Origin: Gemmiger sp. An87
GTDB lineage: Bacteria; Bacillota; Clostridia; Oscillospirales; Ruminococcaceae
Direction of reading: 5' to 3'
Length of the DNA: 64,000 nt
NCBI RefSeq assembly: GCF_002159185.1
Contig: NZ_NFHD01000001.1
Coordinates: 217,194 to 281,193 of the forward strand
Under the pieces are notes generated by a model. The model was not told the DNA's origin, did no database searches, and saw only the letters and a program-made list of their open reading frames with translations. A program made the translations under genes and the position numbers. Below are positions 9,625 to 18,814 of this stretch, piece after piece. The stretch's first letter is position 1, and each line of letters begins with the position of its first letter.

Positions 9625-11202
9625 TTATTCGGCCGCGTCGAAGCGCAGGCCTTCCAGCGAATAGAATACGTTGCTGATGGAACAGCTCAGACCGCTGATC
9701 CCGCTGCTGTGCACCACCGTGCCGTTGCGCCACAACAGGGGCACATAGGGCATTTCGGCGGCAAAGGCCTCTTCCAGCGCGGCGGCGGTGTTCTGGTCTG
9801 CCTTAAAGGCGGCGTAGGCGGTGGCGAGCGCTTCGCTCTGCACAATGCCCACACTGGCCTGACCCCCTTCAAAAAAGGGGCTCATATCCATATTATTATA
9901 CAACTTGACCTCGCCGATGTACAGGTCAAAATCACCGGATGCAACTTTTTGGCTGTAAACGTCAAAATCCGACGCCTCCTCCACCGTCACATAGATGCCG
10001 GCGGCGGCCAGCTGCTCCTTGATGAGGGTGGCGGCATAGCGCTTGTAGGTGTTGCCGCTGTAAACCAGCAGCCGCAGGTTCAGCCGCTCGCCGTCCGCGT
10101 TCTGGTAGTAGCCCGCGTCGTCCAGGCTGTAGCCCAGGGCGGCCATATCGGCGGCGGCCTGGTCGGCGGTCAGCTCAGCGCTGGAAAGGATCACGTGGCC
10201 GTCGGCCACGCAGTCGTAATGGTCATTGATGCAGCCGGTGGCCGGGTAGGCCCGGGAGTAATAGCTCTTCTGGGCCAGCTGGGTGCGGTCGATCAGCTGA
10301 CTGAGCAGGCCGCGGCCCCCGGCGGTGGTGAGCAGGGGGCTTTTTTCGCCGCTTTCCGGCGGGGTGGCGTTGACGCCCAGAAAGACCAGGTTGTTGGTCT
10401 TGTAATAGTCCGACACGCTGGAAAAGCCCGCGCTGGTCTGGGCGGAGTCGCTGGCGGTGTACAGGTTCAGGCTGCCCACCGCAAAGCCGGAAACCATTTC
10501 CTCGTAGCTGCTCACCTCGGTGAGATAAATGGTGTCCGGTCCGTCTTCCGCAAAGGCGCAGGAGGCGTTGCGCACCAGACTGCCGCTGTCGCCGTAGGTG
10601 TAGCGGCCATTGGGGGTGGGCTGGGCCGAGGCGGTCTCGGCGGCCTTGAGCACCGGAATGTCACACAGGTAGGCGAACATGGAATCCGGCGTGGCCAGGG
10701 TCACGGTGACGGTGTCGCCGCTGGCCTTCACCTCGGTCACGTTGGCGAAGCGGGCGGCGTAGCGCTCGCTGAGGCGGGCGGCCTCCAGGCTGGCGGCGGC
10801 GTCCTGGGCGGTGACGGCGGTGCCGTCCGCGAAGGTGCAGCCCGAGCGCATGTGGATGGTCACCGTCTCGCCTGCCGATACGATGGAATCCGCCAGACGG
10901 TATTCCAGCGAAAGCTCCGGCGTCAATTCCACCATGCACTCGAACAGCAGCCCGGCGTTCTGCTCCACCAGGTTGGAGGCGGAGGCGTAGGGATTGAAGC
11001 CCGCCGAGGGGGTGTAGCCCAGCACCAGAGCGGTGGGGGCGCCCGCGCTCTGCTCGGGCACAGAGGCCGCGCTGGAAGCAGACGAGGCGGAAGAGGCGGA
11101 AGAAGCCGCCTGCGAGGAAGCGGAGGAGGCGGCATTGCCGCCGCAGCCGGCAAGCAGGGCAAGGCAAAGCGCAAAAGCCGCCAGACGGCGGAATCGAGCC
11201 AT
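9625..11202 (-). CDS. ABC transporter solute-binding lipoprotein, family 5 (oligopeptide/nickel type)
   Basis: 525-aa extracytoplasmic binding protein with a lipoprotein signal ending in LLAGCGG, then a Ser/Ala-rich linker. The body matches SBP family 5 (DppA/OppA/NikA): TPSAGFNPYASAS near the N-terminus, FADGTAVTAQD, then the long second lobe. The ATG at 11202 is preferred; a GTG three codons upstream (11211) sits too close to the AAGGA. No permease or ATPase gene lies nearby, so it is an orphan binding protein here. The ligand is unknown. Confidence 0.85.
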   Translation of the reverse strand: MARFRRLAAFALCLALLAGCGGNAASSASSQAASSASSASSASSAASVPEQSAGAPTALVLGYTPSAGFNPYASASNLVEQNAGLLFECMVELTPELSLEYRLADSIVSAGETVTIHMRSGCTFADGTAVTAQDAAASLEAARLSERYAARFANVTEVKASGDTVTVTLATPDSMFAYLCDIPVLKAAETASAQPTPNGRYTYGDSGSLVRNASCAFAEDGPDTIYLTEVSSYEEMVSGFAVGSLNLYTASDSAQTSAGFSSVSDYYKTNNLVFLGVNATPPESGEKSPLLTTAGGRGLLSQLIDRTQLAQKSYYSRAYPATGCINDHYDCVADGHVILSSAELTADQAAADMAALGYSLDDAGYYQNADGERLNLRLLVYSGNTYKRYAATLIKEQLAAAGIYVTVEEASDFDVYSQKVASGDFDLYIGEVKLYNNMDMSPFFEGGQASVGIVQSEALATAYAAFKADQNTAAALEEAFAAEMPYVPLLWRNGTVVHSSGISGLSCSISNVFYSLEGLRFDAAE

Positions 11203-11510
11203 GGGCAACACATCCTTTTCAGGTCAGAATCGGTACCTTAAAGCATATCATAAATCGAGGCGGTTGACCAGTGAAACCGGGCAAAAAAGCCCCTTTGCGC
11301 CGTCCGGCGCTGCCTTCATAAGTTTTTCACACCCCCGTGGGAAAAATGTGATAAAATAGAAATACAGAATCCTGGAACAATCATGGAATCCCAGGCCGGA
11401 GCCTTCCGGCTCGTTTTTTGAGCAGCACCGCATCGTTCCGGCTGGCGAAGCACCGGGAATTGTGCGAGGCTGCCTGAAGAGAATGCAGCGCGTAAAGTGA
11501 GGTTTTGTGA
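11203..11510. other. Intergenic region between divergent genes
   Basis: 308 bp between the leftward binding-protein gene and the rightward CBS gene. AT-rich stretches near 11337-11365 contain a GATAAAAT element that could be a -10 for the rightward gene, but no matching -35 at good spacing is clear. A short imperfect stem lies near 11393-11416. No gene was recognised. Confidence 0.4.
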
Positions 11511-11969
11511 GTGAATTTGCTGTTCTTTTTGACGCCCAAGCAGGACGTGGCCTTTTTGTATGAGGACTTCACCCTGCGCCAGGCGCTGGAAAAAATGGAG
11601 TATCATCGCTATTCCAGCATCCCGGTGCTGAACCGGGTGGGCGAGTATGTGGGCACCATGACCGAGGGCGACCTGCTCTGGGCCATCAAGAACCAGGGCA
11701 TCGACCTGGACGACGCGGAGGATATCCCCTTAAGCAGCATCCCCCGCAAGCGGGATTACAAGCCCGTGGCCGTAACCACCCAGATGGACGAACTGGTGGC
11801 CGCCGCCATGACCCAGAACTTCGTGCCCGTACTGGACGACAAGAAGAGCTTCATCGGCCTGGTCAAGCGCAATGCCATCATCCAGTATTGCTACGACCGC
11901 TACCGGGCGGTGGCCCCCATGCTGGACAACCAGAAATCCGGCAAATCAACTGAAAGAAAGGTGTTTTGA
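11511..11969 (+). CDS. Tandem CBS domain protein
   Basis: 152-aa stand-alone pair of CBS domains, cytoplasmic, expected to bind an adenine nucleotide such as AMP, ATP or c-di-AMP. CBS1 covers about 1-70 (RQALEKMEYHRYSSIPVLN...GTMTEGDLL) and CBS2 about 80-140 (VTTQMDELVAAAM...FVPVLDD...FIGLVKR). The resemblance is to CbpB/YkuL-type proteins. The GTG start is preceded by TGAGGT. The flavoprotein gene begins 3 bp after the stop, so the two are probably co-transcribed. Confidence 0.85.
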   Translation: MNLLFFLTPKQDVAFLYEDFTLRQALEKMEYHRYSSIPVLNRVGEYVGTMTEGDLLWAIKNQGIDLDDAEDIPLSSIPRKRDYKPVAVTTQMDELVAAAMTQNFVPVLDDKKSFIGLVKRNAIIQYCYDRYRAVAPMLDNQKSGKSTERKVF

Positions 11970-11972
11970 CAA

Positions 11973-12488
11973 ATGGAGTACCGGAAGATCGAACCCGCCG
12001 CCATCAGCGGCAATCCCTTTGAGATGATCGGCAACGAGTGGGCGCTGGTGAGCGCCAAAAAGGCCGACGGCACCGTGAACACCATGACCGTGAGCTGGGG
12101 CACCATGGGCGTTTTGTGGCGCAGGAACGTGGTGCAGATTTACCTGCGCCCCCAGCGCTACACCAAGGAATTTGTGGACCAGGCCGGCCGCTTCACCCTG
12201 AGCTTTTACGGCGAGGGCGCGAAGAAGGAGCTTGGGTATCTGGGCAAGGTGAGCGGCCGCGACGAGGACAAGATCGCCAAGGTTGGCTTTACCGTGAAGG
12301 ATTTCGACGGTGCACCCGCCTTTGAAGAGGCCCGCCTGGTGCTGGTCTGCCGCAGCCTGTATGCCCAGCGGCTGGACCCGGCCTGCTTTTTGCCCGGCAA
12401 CAACTGCGATGCGGACTGCTACCCCGAAAAGGATTACCACACCCTGTATGTGGCCGAAATCGAGGCCGTGTACGAGAAGGCGGAATAA
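11973..12488 (+). CDS. Flavin reductase-like (FMN-binding) protein
   Basis: 171-aa protein of the flavin reductase-like, FMN-binding split-barrel family. NTMTVSWGTMGVLW is the typical flavin-binding strand-turn, followed by YTKEFVDQAGRFTLSF and a conserved C-terminal half. The Cys pair NNCDADC is unusual and might be redox active. Its electron partner is not known. It follows the CBS gene by 3 bp and is closed by a strong terminator. Confidence 0.82.
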   Translation: MEYRKIEPAAISGNPFEMIGNEWALVSAKKADGTVNTMTVSWGTMGVLWRRNVVQIYLRPQRYTKEFVDQAGRFTLSFYGEGAKKELGYLGKVSGRDEDKIAKVGFTVKDFDGAPAFEEARLVLVCRSLYAQRLDPACFLPGNNCDADCYPEKDYHTLYVAEIEAVYEKAE

Positions 12489-12504
12489 TCTTATCAAAAG
12501 CAGC

Positions 12505-12533
12505 AAGGCCCCCGGAGCATTCCGGGGGCCTTT
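12505..12533 (+). terminator. Intrinsic terminator
   Basis: Stem AAGGCCCCCGGA / TCCGGGGGCCTT with a GCAT-type loop and a T run, directly after the flavin reductase gene. Confidence 0.9.
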
Positions 12534-12694
12534 TTCTGTTTGTTTTAAAAGGGATGTTTATCGGACTGTGTTTCGGGACGAAAATGCTCAAAGTACAAAT
12601 TATAGGACGAATGGTTTGATAGAATAAGACCATCGGAAGGGGGCACGGCCCCCGAAAACAGTTTTAACTTGCCAAAAGAAAGGTAGGGTCGAGT

Positions 12695-12814
12695 ATGGAT
12701 TGCATCATTCGGAACGTGGGGTCTCATGTGGAGGTATACAGCCGGAGCGGAGTGTTTCTGTTCTCGGCCGACAATGCCCGCGAAGCCATGGAGGAGCTGG
12801 GCCAGGCGGGCTGA
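12695..12814 (+). CDS. Small conserved-looking protein, 39 aa
   Basis: Begins MDCIIRNVGSHVEV and ends EAMEELGQAG, with YSRSGVFLFSADN in the middle. An AAAGG sequence lies upstream and the codon use is like the neighbours. The composition (beta strand, turn, short amphipathic helix) looks like a real folded micro-protein. It sits alone between a terminator and a lipoprotein gene. Function not known; the call rests on RBS, codon use and protein-like composition only. Confidence 0.55.
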   Translation: MDCIIRNVGSHVEVYSRSGVFLFSADNAREAMEELGQAG

Positions 12815-12963
12815 GCCGGAAAACGTGCGGGACACGCCCGGCACAGCGGAGTGAAAAAAGGCGGGAAAGGCCAGAATATGCCAAAATGTTCCAAAATGTG
12901 AAATAAACCACCGCCCTGGCACGTTACCTCTATGAAAGATAAAACAGTGGGGAGCGTGCCGCC

Positions 12964-14073
12964 ATGACGAAGCATCGCAGAGCAAACAGTAAAAGGAACA
13001 ACGGGAAAGCACTGGCGCTGGCCTTGGCGCTCTGCGTTCTGCTGTCCGGCTGCGCCGGGCGGGGGCAGACCCCTTCAAACGGGAGCAGCCCCGCCAGCGG
13101 CAGCGTGGTGGCGGGCAGCAGCATCCCCCAGACCGGCCAGGAGGCCATGGCTTATCTGGAGGGCAGCCTGCGCCCCTATAAAAAGGGTGTGGAGTTCACC
13201 CTACCCGAGGGCTGGCCCGGCGAGGACTGGAACATCCAGATCAGCGGCCGCGCTGCCATGGGCGAGGGCGGCATGAGCATCCACCTGATGGAAAAGGAGA
13301 ACGCCGAAAAGGCCTGGAAGGCGGGGCAGACCTATCAGATCGAGTGTGCCCAGGGCTATCTGGACTTGAACCTGAGCGCCTGCCTCTATTCCGACGAGGA
13401 GCAGGAGCTGTCGGTGGATCTGCTGGCTCTGGCCCAGGGACAGCCCCAGCCCCAGGCGCCCGCCGCCCCGGAATCGGAACCGGCGGAAAGCATCCCGGAG
13501 AGCGCCAGCGAGCAGGACATGACCCAGCGGGTGAGCGCCACCTTCCCCGCCTATCAGGAGGGGCGGAGCGAGTATAACGGGGAATATTACGACCAGGCCC
13601 CCTTCACCGCCAGCTTTCTTGTACCCCAGGGCTGGAGCCTGCAGGAGCCGGAGGAGAGCGACCGGGTCTTTGACCAGGGCATGAACACCCAGCTTCTTGT
13701 CTGCGACAGCGAGGGCAATCCCGTGGGCCGCATCGGCTACGGGCTGATCGAAACCGCCGAGCCGGGCAATGAGCCGGAGCCCGGGGAGGAGTACAAGCTG
13801 GTGTACTGCTATCTGCGCACCCCCTCCAGCTGCTACTGGGAGGATTACCGGGCGGTAAAAAAGACGGCCGCCGGCGAAAATGCCGTGGCCACGGTGTATT
13901 TCGGCGAAGGAGAGCCGGGGTACGCCGCCGAAGAGCGCACCGCCCACGGAGCCCTGGCCTACGACAAAGAGCTGGGGGTCTATGTGGCCCTGCGCATGGA
14001 GGAGGATTCCCCCCTCAATGCCGACCAGGTGGAAACCCTGGCCCAGAGCCTGACCCTGGCAGCTGTGGCCTGA
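12964..14073 (+). CDS. Hypothetical lipoprotein
   Basis: 369-aa protein with a basic N-terminus, a hydrophobic segment and a lipobox (LLSGCAG, Cys near residue 31), so probably anchored outside the membrane. A Ser/Gly linker follows, then two acidic beta-rich regions (about 55-150 and 190-365) joined by a Pro/Gln/Glu-rich linker (PQPQAPAAPESEPAES). Both regions contain a PEGW/PQGW motif after an F-x-x-P segment, which suggests an internal duplication. No enzyme motif is seen. GGGGAG precedes the start. Confidence 0.7.
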   Translation: MTKHRRANSKRNNGKALALALALCVLLSGCAGRGQTPSNGSSPASGSVVAGSSIPQTGQEAMAYLEGSLRPYKKGVEFTLPEGWPGEDWNIQISGRAAMGEGGMSIHLMEKENAEKAWKAGQTYQIECAQGYLDLNLSACLYSDEEQELSVDLLALAQGQPQPQAPAAPESEPAESIPESASEQDMTQRVSATFPAYQEGRSEYNGEYYDQAPFTASFLVPQGWSLQEPEESDRVFDQGMNTQLLVCDSEGNPVGRIGYGLIETAEPGNEPEPGEEYKLVYCYLRTPSSCYWEDYRAVKKTAAGENAVATVYFGEGEPGYAAEERTAHGALAYDKELGVYVALRMEEDSPLNADQVETLAQSLTLAAVA

Positions 14074-14100
14074 GCCGGGACGCAAACGAAAAAAGAACAA

Positions 14101-14141
14101 AACCCAGCCGCCGCAACGTTACCGGTTGCGGCGGCTGGGTT
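14101..14141. terminator. Bidirectional intrinsic terminator
   Basis: 17-bp perfect arms (14101-14117, 14125-14141) flanked by A-rich sequence on the left and T-rich on the right. It serves both the lipoprotein gene and the converging glutamine synthetase gene. Confidence 0.9.
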
Positions 14142-14179
14142 TGTTTTTGATTGCAGGGGCTTGTCCCGTGTTTATACCC

Positions 14180-16270
14180 TTACACGTAGAACAGCATGGT
14201 GCTGTAGCTGGGCAGGGGCCAGTACTCGGCGCCGCAGATGGACTCGGCGGCGTCGGCGGCGGCACGCAGGTCGCTCATGGCGGGCAGCACCACGTCGTGG
14301 TAGCAGCGGGCGGTGGCCAGCGCGCCCTCGCTGCGCTCGGCCTTCTCCACGCAGGCCTCCAGGCGGTCGGCCGCGTCGCTCATGGCGTCGGTGTAGTTGG
14401 TCAGTTGGCGCAGCACCTTCTCCTCGGCCTTGCAGCTGATGCCCGGGCAGGCGGTCTTCTTCCGGTTCATGCCCTTGGCAATGTCGCCCATGTAGCGGCT
14501 GGCGGCGGGCACCAGCTGGCGGCGGGCCATCTCCAGCATGGTCACGGCCTCGATGTGACGCACCTTGGCGTAGTTCTCCAGCTTTACCTCGTAGCGGCTG
14601 CGGCACTCGGCCTCGTTCAGCACGCCCATCTGCTCGAACAGGGCGATGTTCTTCGGGTCCACAAAGGCGCCCAGGGCTTCGCAGGCGCTGGGCTCGTTGT
14701 GCAGGCCGCGGCGGGCGGCCTCTTCCTCCCATTCACGGCTGTAGCCGTTGCCGTTGAAGATCACCCGCTTGTGGTCGCGGATGGTGCGCTTGATCAGCTT
14801 GACCACGGCCTTGTCGAAGTCCTCAGCCTGCTCCAGCTCGTCGGCGTAGCCCTTCAACTCCTTGGCCACGGCGGTGTTCAGCACGGTGTTGGCGTCGGAG
14901 ATGTTCACCGAGGAGCCGGGCATGCGGAACTCGAACTTGTTGCCGGTGAAGGCGAAGGGGCTGGTGCGGTTGCGGTCGGTGTCGTCCTTGGCGAACTGGG
15001 GCAGGACTTCAACGCCCAGGTCGATCTTGGCGGCGGCGGGGGCCACGTACTCGCTGCCGGAGGCGATGGCGTCCAGAATGCCCTCCAGCACCTCGCCCAT
15101 GAAGATGGACACGATGGCCGGGGGCGCCTCGTTGCCGCCCAGGCGGTGCTCGTTGCCCGCGCCCACGATGCTCATGCGCAAAAGGTCGTTGTATTCATCC
15201 ACGGCCTTGATGATGGCGGCCAGGAAGATCAGGAACTGCAGGTTGTCCTTGGGGGTGTCGCCCGGGTCCAGCAGGTTCATGCCGGGGGCGGACAGGGACC
15301 AGTTGTTGTGCTTGCCGCTGCCGTTCACGCCCTCAAAGGGCTTTTCGTGCAAAAGGCAGACCAGACCGTGCTTCGGGGCCAGCTTTTTCATCATCTCCAT
15401 GGTGAGCAGGTTGTGGTCCACGGCCACGTTGCACCGGTCGAAGATGGGGGCCAGCTCGTGCTGGCAGGGGGCGACCTCGTTGTGCTTGGTCTTGGCGGAA
15501 ACGCCCAGCTTCCACAGCTCCTCATCCAGATCCTTCATGAAGGCGGACACTTCCTCGCGCAGCGCGCCGAAGTAGTGCTCCTCCATCTCCTGGCCCTTGG
15601 AGGGGGCCGCGCCGAACAGGGTGCGGCCGGTGAGGATCAGGTCCTCGCGGGCTTCGTAGTGCTCCTTCTTGATCAGGAAGTACTCCTGCTCGGGGCCCAC
15701 GGTCACGTCCACGTGGCTCACGTCCTTGCCGAACAGGTGCAGGATGCGCTTGGCCTGGCTGGTCACAGCCTTCATGCTGCGCAGCAGGGGAGTCTTTTTG
15801 TCCAGGGCCTCACCGGTCCAGCTGCAGAAGGCGGTGGGGATGCACAGGGTGCCGTCCTTGATGAAGGCGTAGCTGGTGGGGTCCCAGGCGGTGTAGCCCC
15901 GGGCCTCGGCGGTGGCGCGCAGGCCGCCGTTGGGGAAGCTGGAAGCGTCGGACTCGCCCTTCACCAGCTCCTTGCCGGAGAACTCCATGATGGCGGTGCC
16001 GTCCTTGTTGGGGCTCAAAAAGCTGTCGTGCTTTTCGCTGGTGATGCCGGTGAGCGGCTGGAACCAGTGGGTGTAGTGGGTGGCGCCGTTTTCAATGGCC
16101 CAGTCCCGCATGACGCTGGCCACGATGTTGGCCAGGTCCAGATCCAGCGCCGCGCCCCGCTGCAGGGTGGCCTTCAGGCTTTTGTAGGTGGCGCTGGGCA
16201 GGCGCTCCTTCATCACATGCTCGTTGAACACGAGTGAACCGTAGATCTCCTTGGTGTTGGCTGATGCCAT
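14180..16270 (-). CDS. glnN: Glutamine synthetase type III
   Basis: Large (696 aa) type III glutamine synthetase joining ammonia to glutamate with ATP; cytoplasmic oligomer. The ~700-aa length separates it from GSI (about 440-470 aa). Motifs include [10 protein letters not shown] (metal-binding Glu), [25 protein letters not shown] and [16 protein letters not shown]. The ATG at 16270 is chosen because GGAGG lies about 8 nt upstream; the frame extends 16 codons further without a good RBS. A clear sigma-A promoter is at 16337-16365. No partner nitrogen genes are adjacent. Confidence 0.95.
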   Translation of the reverse strand: MASANTKEIYGSLVFNEHVMKERLPSATYKSLKATLQRGAALDLDLANIVASVMRDWAIENGATHYTHWFQPLTGITSEKHDSFLSPNKDGTAIMEFSGKELVKGESDASSFPNGGLRATAEARGYTAWDPTSYAFIKDGTLCIPTAFCSWTGEALDKKTPLLRSMKAVTSQAKRILHLFGKDVSHVDVTVGPEQEYFLIKKEHYEAREDLILTGRTLFGAAPSKGQEMEEHYFGALREEVSAFMKDLDEELWKLGVSAKTKHNEVAPCQHELAPIFDRCNVAVDHNLLTMEMMKKLAPKHGLVCLLHEKPFEGVNGSGKHNNWSLSAPGMNLLDPGDTPKDNLQFLIFLAAIIKAVDEYNDLLRMSIVGAGNEHRLGGNEAPPAIVSIFMGEVLEGILDAIASGSEYVAPAAAKIDLGVEVLPQFAKDDTDRNRTSPFAFTGNKFEFRMPGSSVNISDANTVLNTAVAKELKGYADELEQAEDFDKAVVKLIKRTIRDHKRVIFNGNGYSREWEEEAARRGLHNEPSACEALGAFVDPKNIALFEQMGVLNEAECRSRYEVKLENYAKVRHIEAVTMLEMARRQLVPAASRYMGDIAKGMNRKKTACPGISCKAEEKVLRQLTNYTDAMSDAADRLEACVEKAERSEGALATARCYHDVVLPAMSDLRAAADAAESICGAEYWPLPSYSTMLFYV

Positions 16271-16336
16271 AACTGTTCCTCCCTCACAAAAGGCCGGCAA
16301 AGACCGGCGGTTTCCCATACGAATATTTCACAAAAA

Positions 16337-16365
16337 ATTATATGTTTTTTTACACCCGCCGTCAA
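16337..16365 (-). promoter_or_regulatory. Sigma-A promoter of glnN
   Basis: Minus strand: TTGACG, 17-bp spacer, TATAAT, about 65 bp upstream of the glnN start. The short leader carries a small GC hairpin (about 16293-16308) just before the RBS. Confidence 0.85.
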
Positions 16366-16375
16366 TTCAAAACAA

Positions 16376-16418
16376 GGGCCCGGCTTTGCGGTTTGGAGGG
16401 TTTGCAAAGACCGGGCCC
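16376..16418 (-). terminator. Terminator-like hairpin
   Basis: Arms GGGCCCGGCTTTGC and GCAAAGACCGGGCCC (one bulge), followed on the minus strand by TTGTTTTG. It probably ends the methyltransferase transcript before the glnN promoter. Confidence 0.65.
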
Positions 16419-16543
16419 ACGCGGGCAAAAATTGTTGGTGACAGTGCCGAGAACCGGCGGCGAAAAGTGTGATTTTTCCCGGCCGAAACGGCGGAGTCAA
16501 AGGCCTGTCCGGGCGGCGGTGCGCCGGTTCAGGCGGTGCTGCC

Positions 16544-17773
16544 TTAAATGACCTGGAACAGGAAGAATTTCAGGTAGTTGGTTTCCTCCACGTTCCACAG
16601 GATGGGGTGGTCCGGGGACTGCTGGCGCACCTCGATCTGGCGCAGCTGGCGGCCTGCGTCCGCCGCGGCGCTTTTCAGCATCTTGATGAACATCTCCTCG
16701 GTGGCGAAATGGCTGCAGCTGGCGGTGGCCAGGTAGCCGCCCCGGGGCAGCAGCTTCATGGCCCGGTAGTTGATCTCTTTATAGCCCCGCATGGCGTTGG
16801 CCGCGGTCTTGCGGGCTTTGGTGAAGGCGGGCGGGTCCAGAATGATGAAGTCGTAATTGTGGGTACCCTCCAGAGTGGGCAGCAGCTCGAACACGTCGGT
16901 GCACACAAAGTCCATCCGGTCCTCAAGGCCGTTGCGCTCGGCGTTGGCGCGGGCCATGTCCACCGCGGTCTGGCTCACGTCCACCGCGGTCACGTGGGTG
17001 GCCCCACCGTAGGCGGCGTTCAGCGCAAAGCTGCCGGTGTGGGTGAAGCAGTCCAGCACCCGCTTGCCCCGGGCCAGCTTTGCCACCTGGCGGCGGTTGT
17101 ATTTCTGGTCCAGGAAAAAGCCGGTCTTCTGGCCGTTCTCAAAGTCCACCGCATAGCGCACCCCGTTTTCGCAGATCTCGGTGACGGTGGAGGCGGGGTG
17201 GTCCTCGCCGTGCAGTTCGAACCAGCCCTTGTTCTCAAACAGGCCCTCCCGGGCGCGCAGGGCCACGTCGTTGCGCTCGTAAATGCCGCTGATGATCTGG
17301 CCGTCCTTGCGCAGCACGTCCACCAGCAGCGGGAACAGCTGAGCCTTGCGGATCTCCATGCCGTAGGACAGGGTCTGGGTGACCAGAATGTCGCCGAAGC
17401 GGTCCACGGTGAGGCCGGGCATCTGGTCCGCCTCGCCGAAGATCACCCGGCAGCAGGAAAGGTCCTCAGGGCCCATCACGGTCTTGCGGTAGGCCCAGGC
17501 GTATTCAAAGCGACGCCGCCAGAAGGCCTCGTCGAAGCTGTCGTTGGCGTTGCGGCTGATCAGCCGGATGCGGATCTTGCTCTCCCAGCTCAAAAAACCC
17601 GTGCCCAGGTAACGGCCCTTGCCGCTCACCACGTCCACCAGTGCGCCGTTCTCCGGCTGCGTTTCCGGCTGGCGGGTCAGCTCGTCGGCATAGACCCAGG
17701 GATGGCCGCTGAGAATGCTGTTCTCGGCCTTTTTGGTCACGGTGTAAACGGGATAGGGACGGGTCTGTTTCAT
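16544..17773 (-). CDS. Class I SAM-dependent rRNA methyltransferase, RlmI/RlmK-like (PUA + MTase)
   Basis: 409-aa protein expected to make 5-methylcytosine in 23S rRNA. The N-terminal PUA domain covers about 1-80 (GHPWVYADEL), followed by a linker domain and the Rossmann MTase: GFFLDQKYNR, VLDCFTHTGSF (SAM loop), VTAVDVS, DFIILDPPAF (catalytic-site motif) and a C-terminal TASCSH segment with a conserved Cys. The ATG at 17773 has AGGAAAG upstream. It is divergent from the CYTH gene. Confidence 0.9.
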   Translation of the reverse strand: MKQTRPYPVYTVTKKAENSILSGHPWVYADELTRQPETQPENGALVDVVSGKGRYLGTGFLSWESKIRIRLISRNANDSFDEAFWRRRFEYAWAYRKTVMGPEDLSCCRVIFGEADQMPGLTVDRFGDILVTQTLSYGMEIRKAQLFPLLVDVLRKDGQIISGIYERNDVALRAREGLFENKGWFELHGEDHPASTVTEICENGVRYAVDFENGQKTGFFLDQKYNRRQVAKLARGKRVLDCFTHTGSFALNAAYGGATHVTAVDVSQTAVDMARANAERNGLEDRMDFVCTDVFELLPTLEGTHNYDFIILDPPAFTKARKTAANAMRGYKEINYRAMKLLPRGGYLATASCSHFATEEMFIKMLKSAAADAGRQLRQIEVRQQSPDHPILWNVEETNYLKFFLFQVI

Positions 17774-17944
17774 GGTGCACTTTCCTTTCCTGGCGGTTTC
17801 TTCTATAATAAAACCGGACGTTTGTGCGGGGCCCCGGGCCCCGGCTGCAAAAAATTTCGAGATCAATTCAAGTATACCCGGTTTGCACCCGGGTGGCAAG
17901 CGAAATCCGCCGCCGGTGCAGGCCGAGAAAAAGGAGAAACGACC

Positions 17945-18457
17945 ATGGAGATCGAACGCAAATGGCTGGTGAAGGGCTGGCCCCAGGGCCTTGCCCCGGT
18001 GAAAACCTTTGTGATGCGCCAGGGTTATGTGACCACCCGTCCCACCGTGCGCATCCGCAGCGAGGAAAGCGAGGGCAAGACCGATTACATCCTCTGCTTC
18101 AAAGGCAAGGCCAGCAGCGACGGCCTGGCCCGGGAGGAGATCGAGTCGCCCATCGACCCGGCGCTCTTTGCCCGGCTGGAGGCCTTTCTGCAGCGGCCGC
18201 TCATTCAGAAGGAGCAGCGCCGCTACCGGCTGGAGGGCGGCCTTGTGCTGGAGGTGAACCAGGTGGACGCGGGCCAGCCCGGCGAGTTCTTCTACGCCGA
18301 GGTGGAATTCGACAGCGAGGAGGCCGCCCGCGCCTGGCAGCCCGGCGCGCTGGCGGAGTATCTGTCCAATGAAGTCACCGGTACCCCCGGCCAGAGCATG
18401 GCCGCCTACTGGTGCGCCACCCGGGGGGATCTGGCCGACGAATACCGGGTGGAGTAA
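17945..18457 (+). CDS. CYTH domain protein
   Basis: 170-aa triphosphate-tunnel (CYTH) protein. The N-terminal signature EIERKW is the ExExK metal/phosphate motif. Later charged strands (RPTVRIRSE, DYILCFKGK, REEIESPI, FFYAEVEF) line the tunnel. Family members hydrolyse inorganic triphosphate or thiamine triphosphate, or act as adenylate cyclases; the substrate here is unknown. AAGGAG lies about 7 nt before the ATG. It is followed by the unusual hairpin-rich spacer at 18458-18814. Confidence 0.9.
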   Translation: MEIERKWLVKGWPQGLAPVKTFVMRQGYVTTRPTVRIRSEESEGKTDYILCFKGKASSDGLAREEIESPIDPALFARLEAFLQRPLIQKEQRRYRLEGGLVLEVNQVDAGQPGEFFYAEVEFDSEEAARAWQPGALAEYLSNEVTGTPGQSMAAYWCATRGDLADEYRVE

Positions 18458-18814
18458 TTCCCGGCGGGAAAGTTTTCCACAAAAATACGAAAAGTATTCC
18501 ACGGTTTTCGACAGGTTTTCAACATCGGGGTTTTCCCCGGCGTGTGGAAAACCCGGTGTTTTGTAAAATCCCTGCAAAAAAAAGGTGGGAAAATGGAAAA
18601 AACCAGGTAACAGGAATTATTTTCAGCAAGCAGAAGGCCCCGGATTTTCCCGCTGTGTGGAAAACCGGGGCCCTTTTCATCGGGTTTTCCACACAAAAAA
18701 GTGGAAAGTGTTGAAAACCGGCAGGTTTCCCCCGTGGTCGCAGGCGCCTTCGTCAGGAACCCCCGCCGCTCCCTTCGCATAGGGTGAGGGCAGAGGAAAG
18801 GGGGAGAAACAGAG
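18458..18814. repeat. Hairpin-rich spacer with many TTTTCCACA motifs
   Basis: 357 bp without a gene. TTTTCCACA occurs exactly four times: plus strand at 18473 and 18685, minus strand at 18543-18551 and 18656-18664. TTTTCAACA occurs at 18516 and inverted at 18709. TATTCCACG (18495) and TTTTCGACA (18505) are further variants. These resemble DnaA boxes (TTATCCACA) with one mismatch. Several copies also sit in paired arms: 18530-18552 and 18636-18672 (GGCCCCGG arms) form strong stem-loops, the second followed by CTTTTC and possibly a terminator. Confidence 0.6.

Noticed and set aside
18458..18760. Chromosomal replication origin
   Set aside because: No dnaA, dnaN or AT-rich unwinding element nearby; neighbouring genes are ordinary. 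Kept only as a DnaA-box-like cluster.
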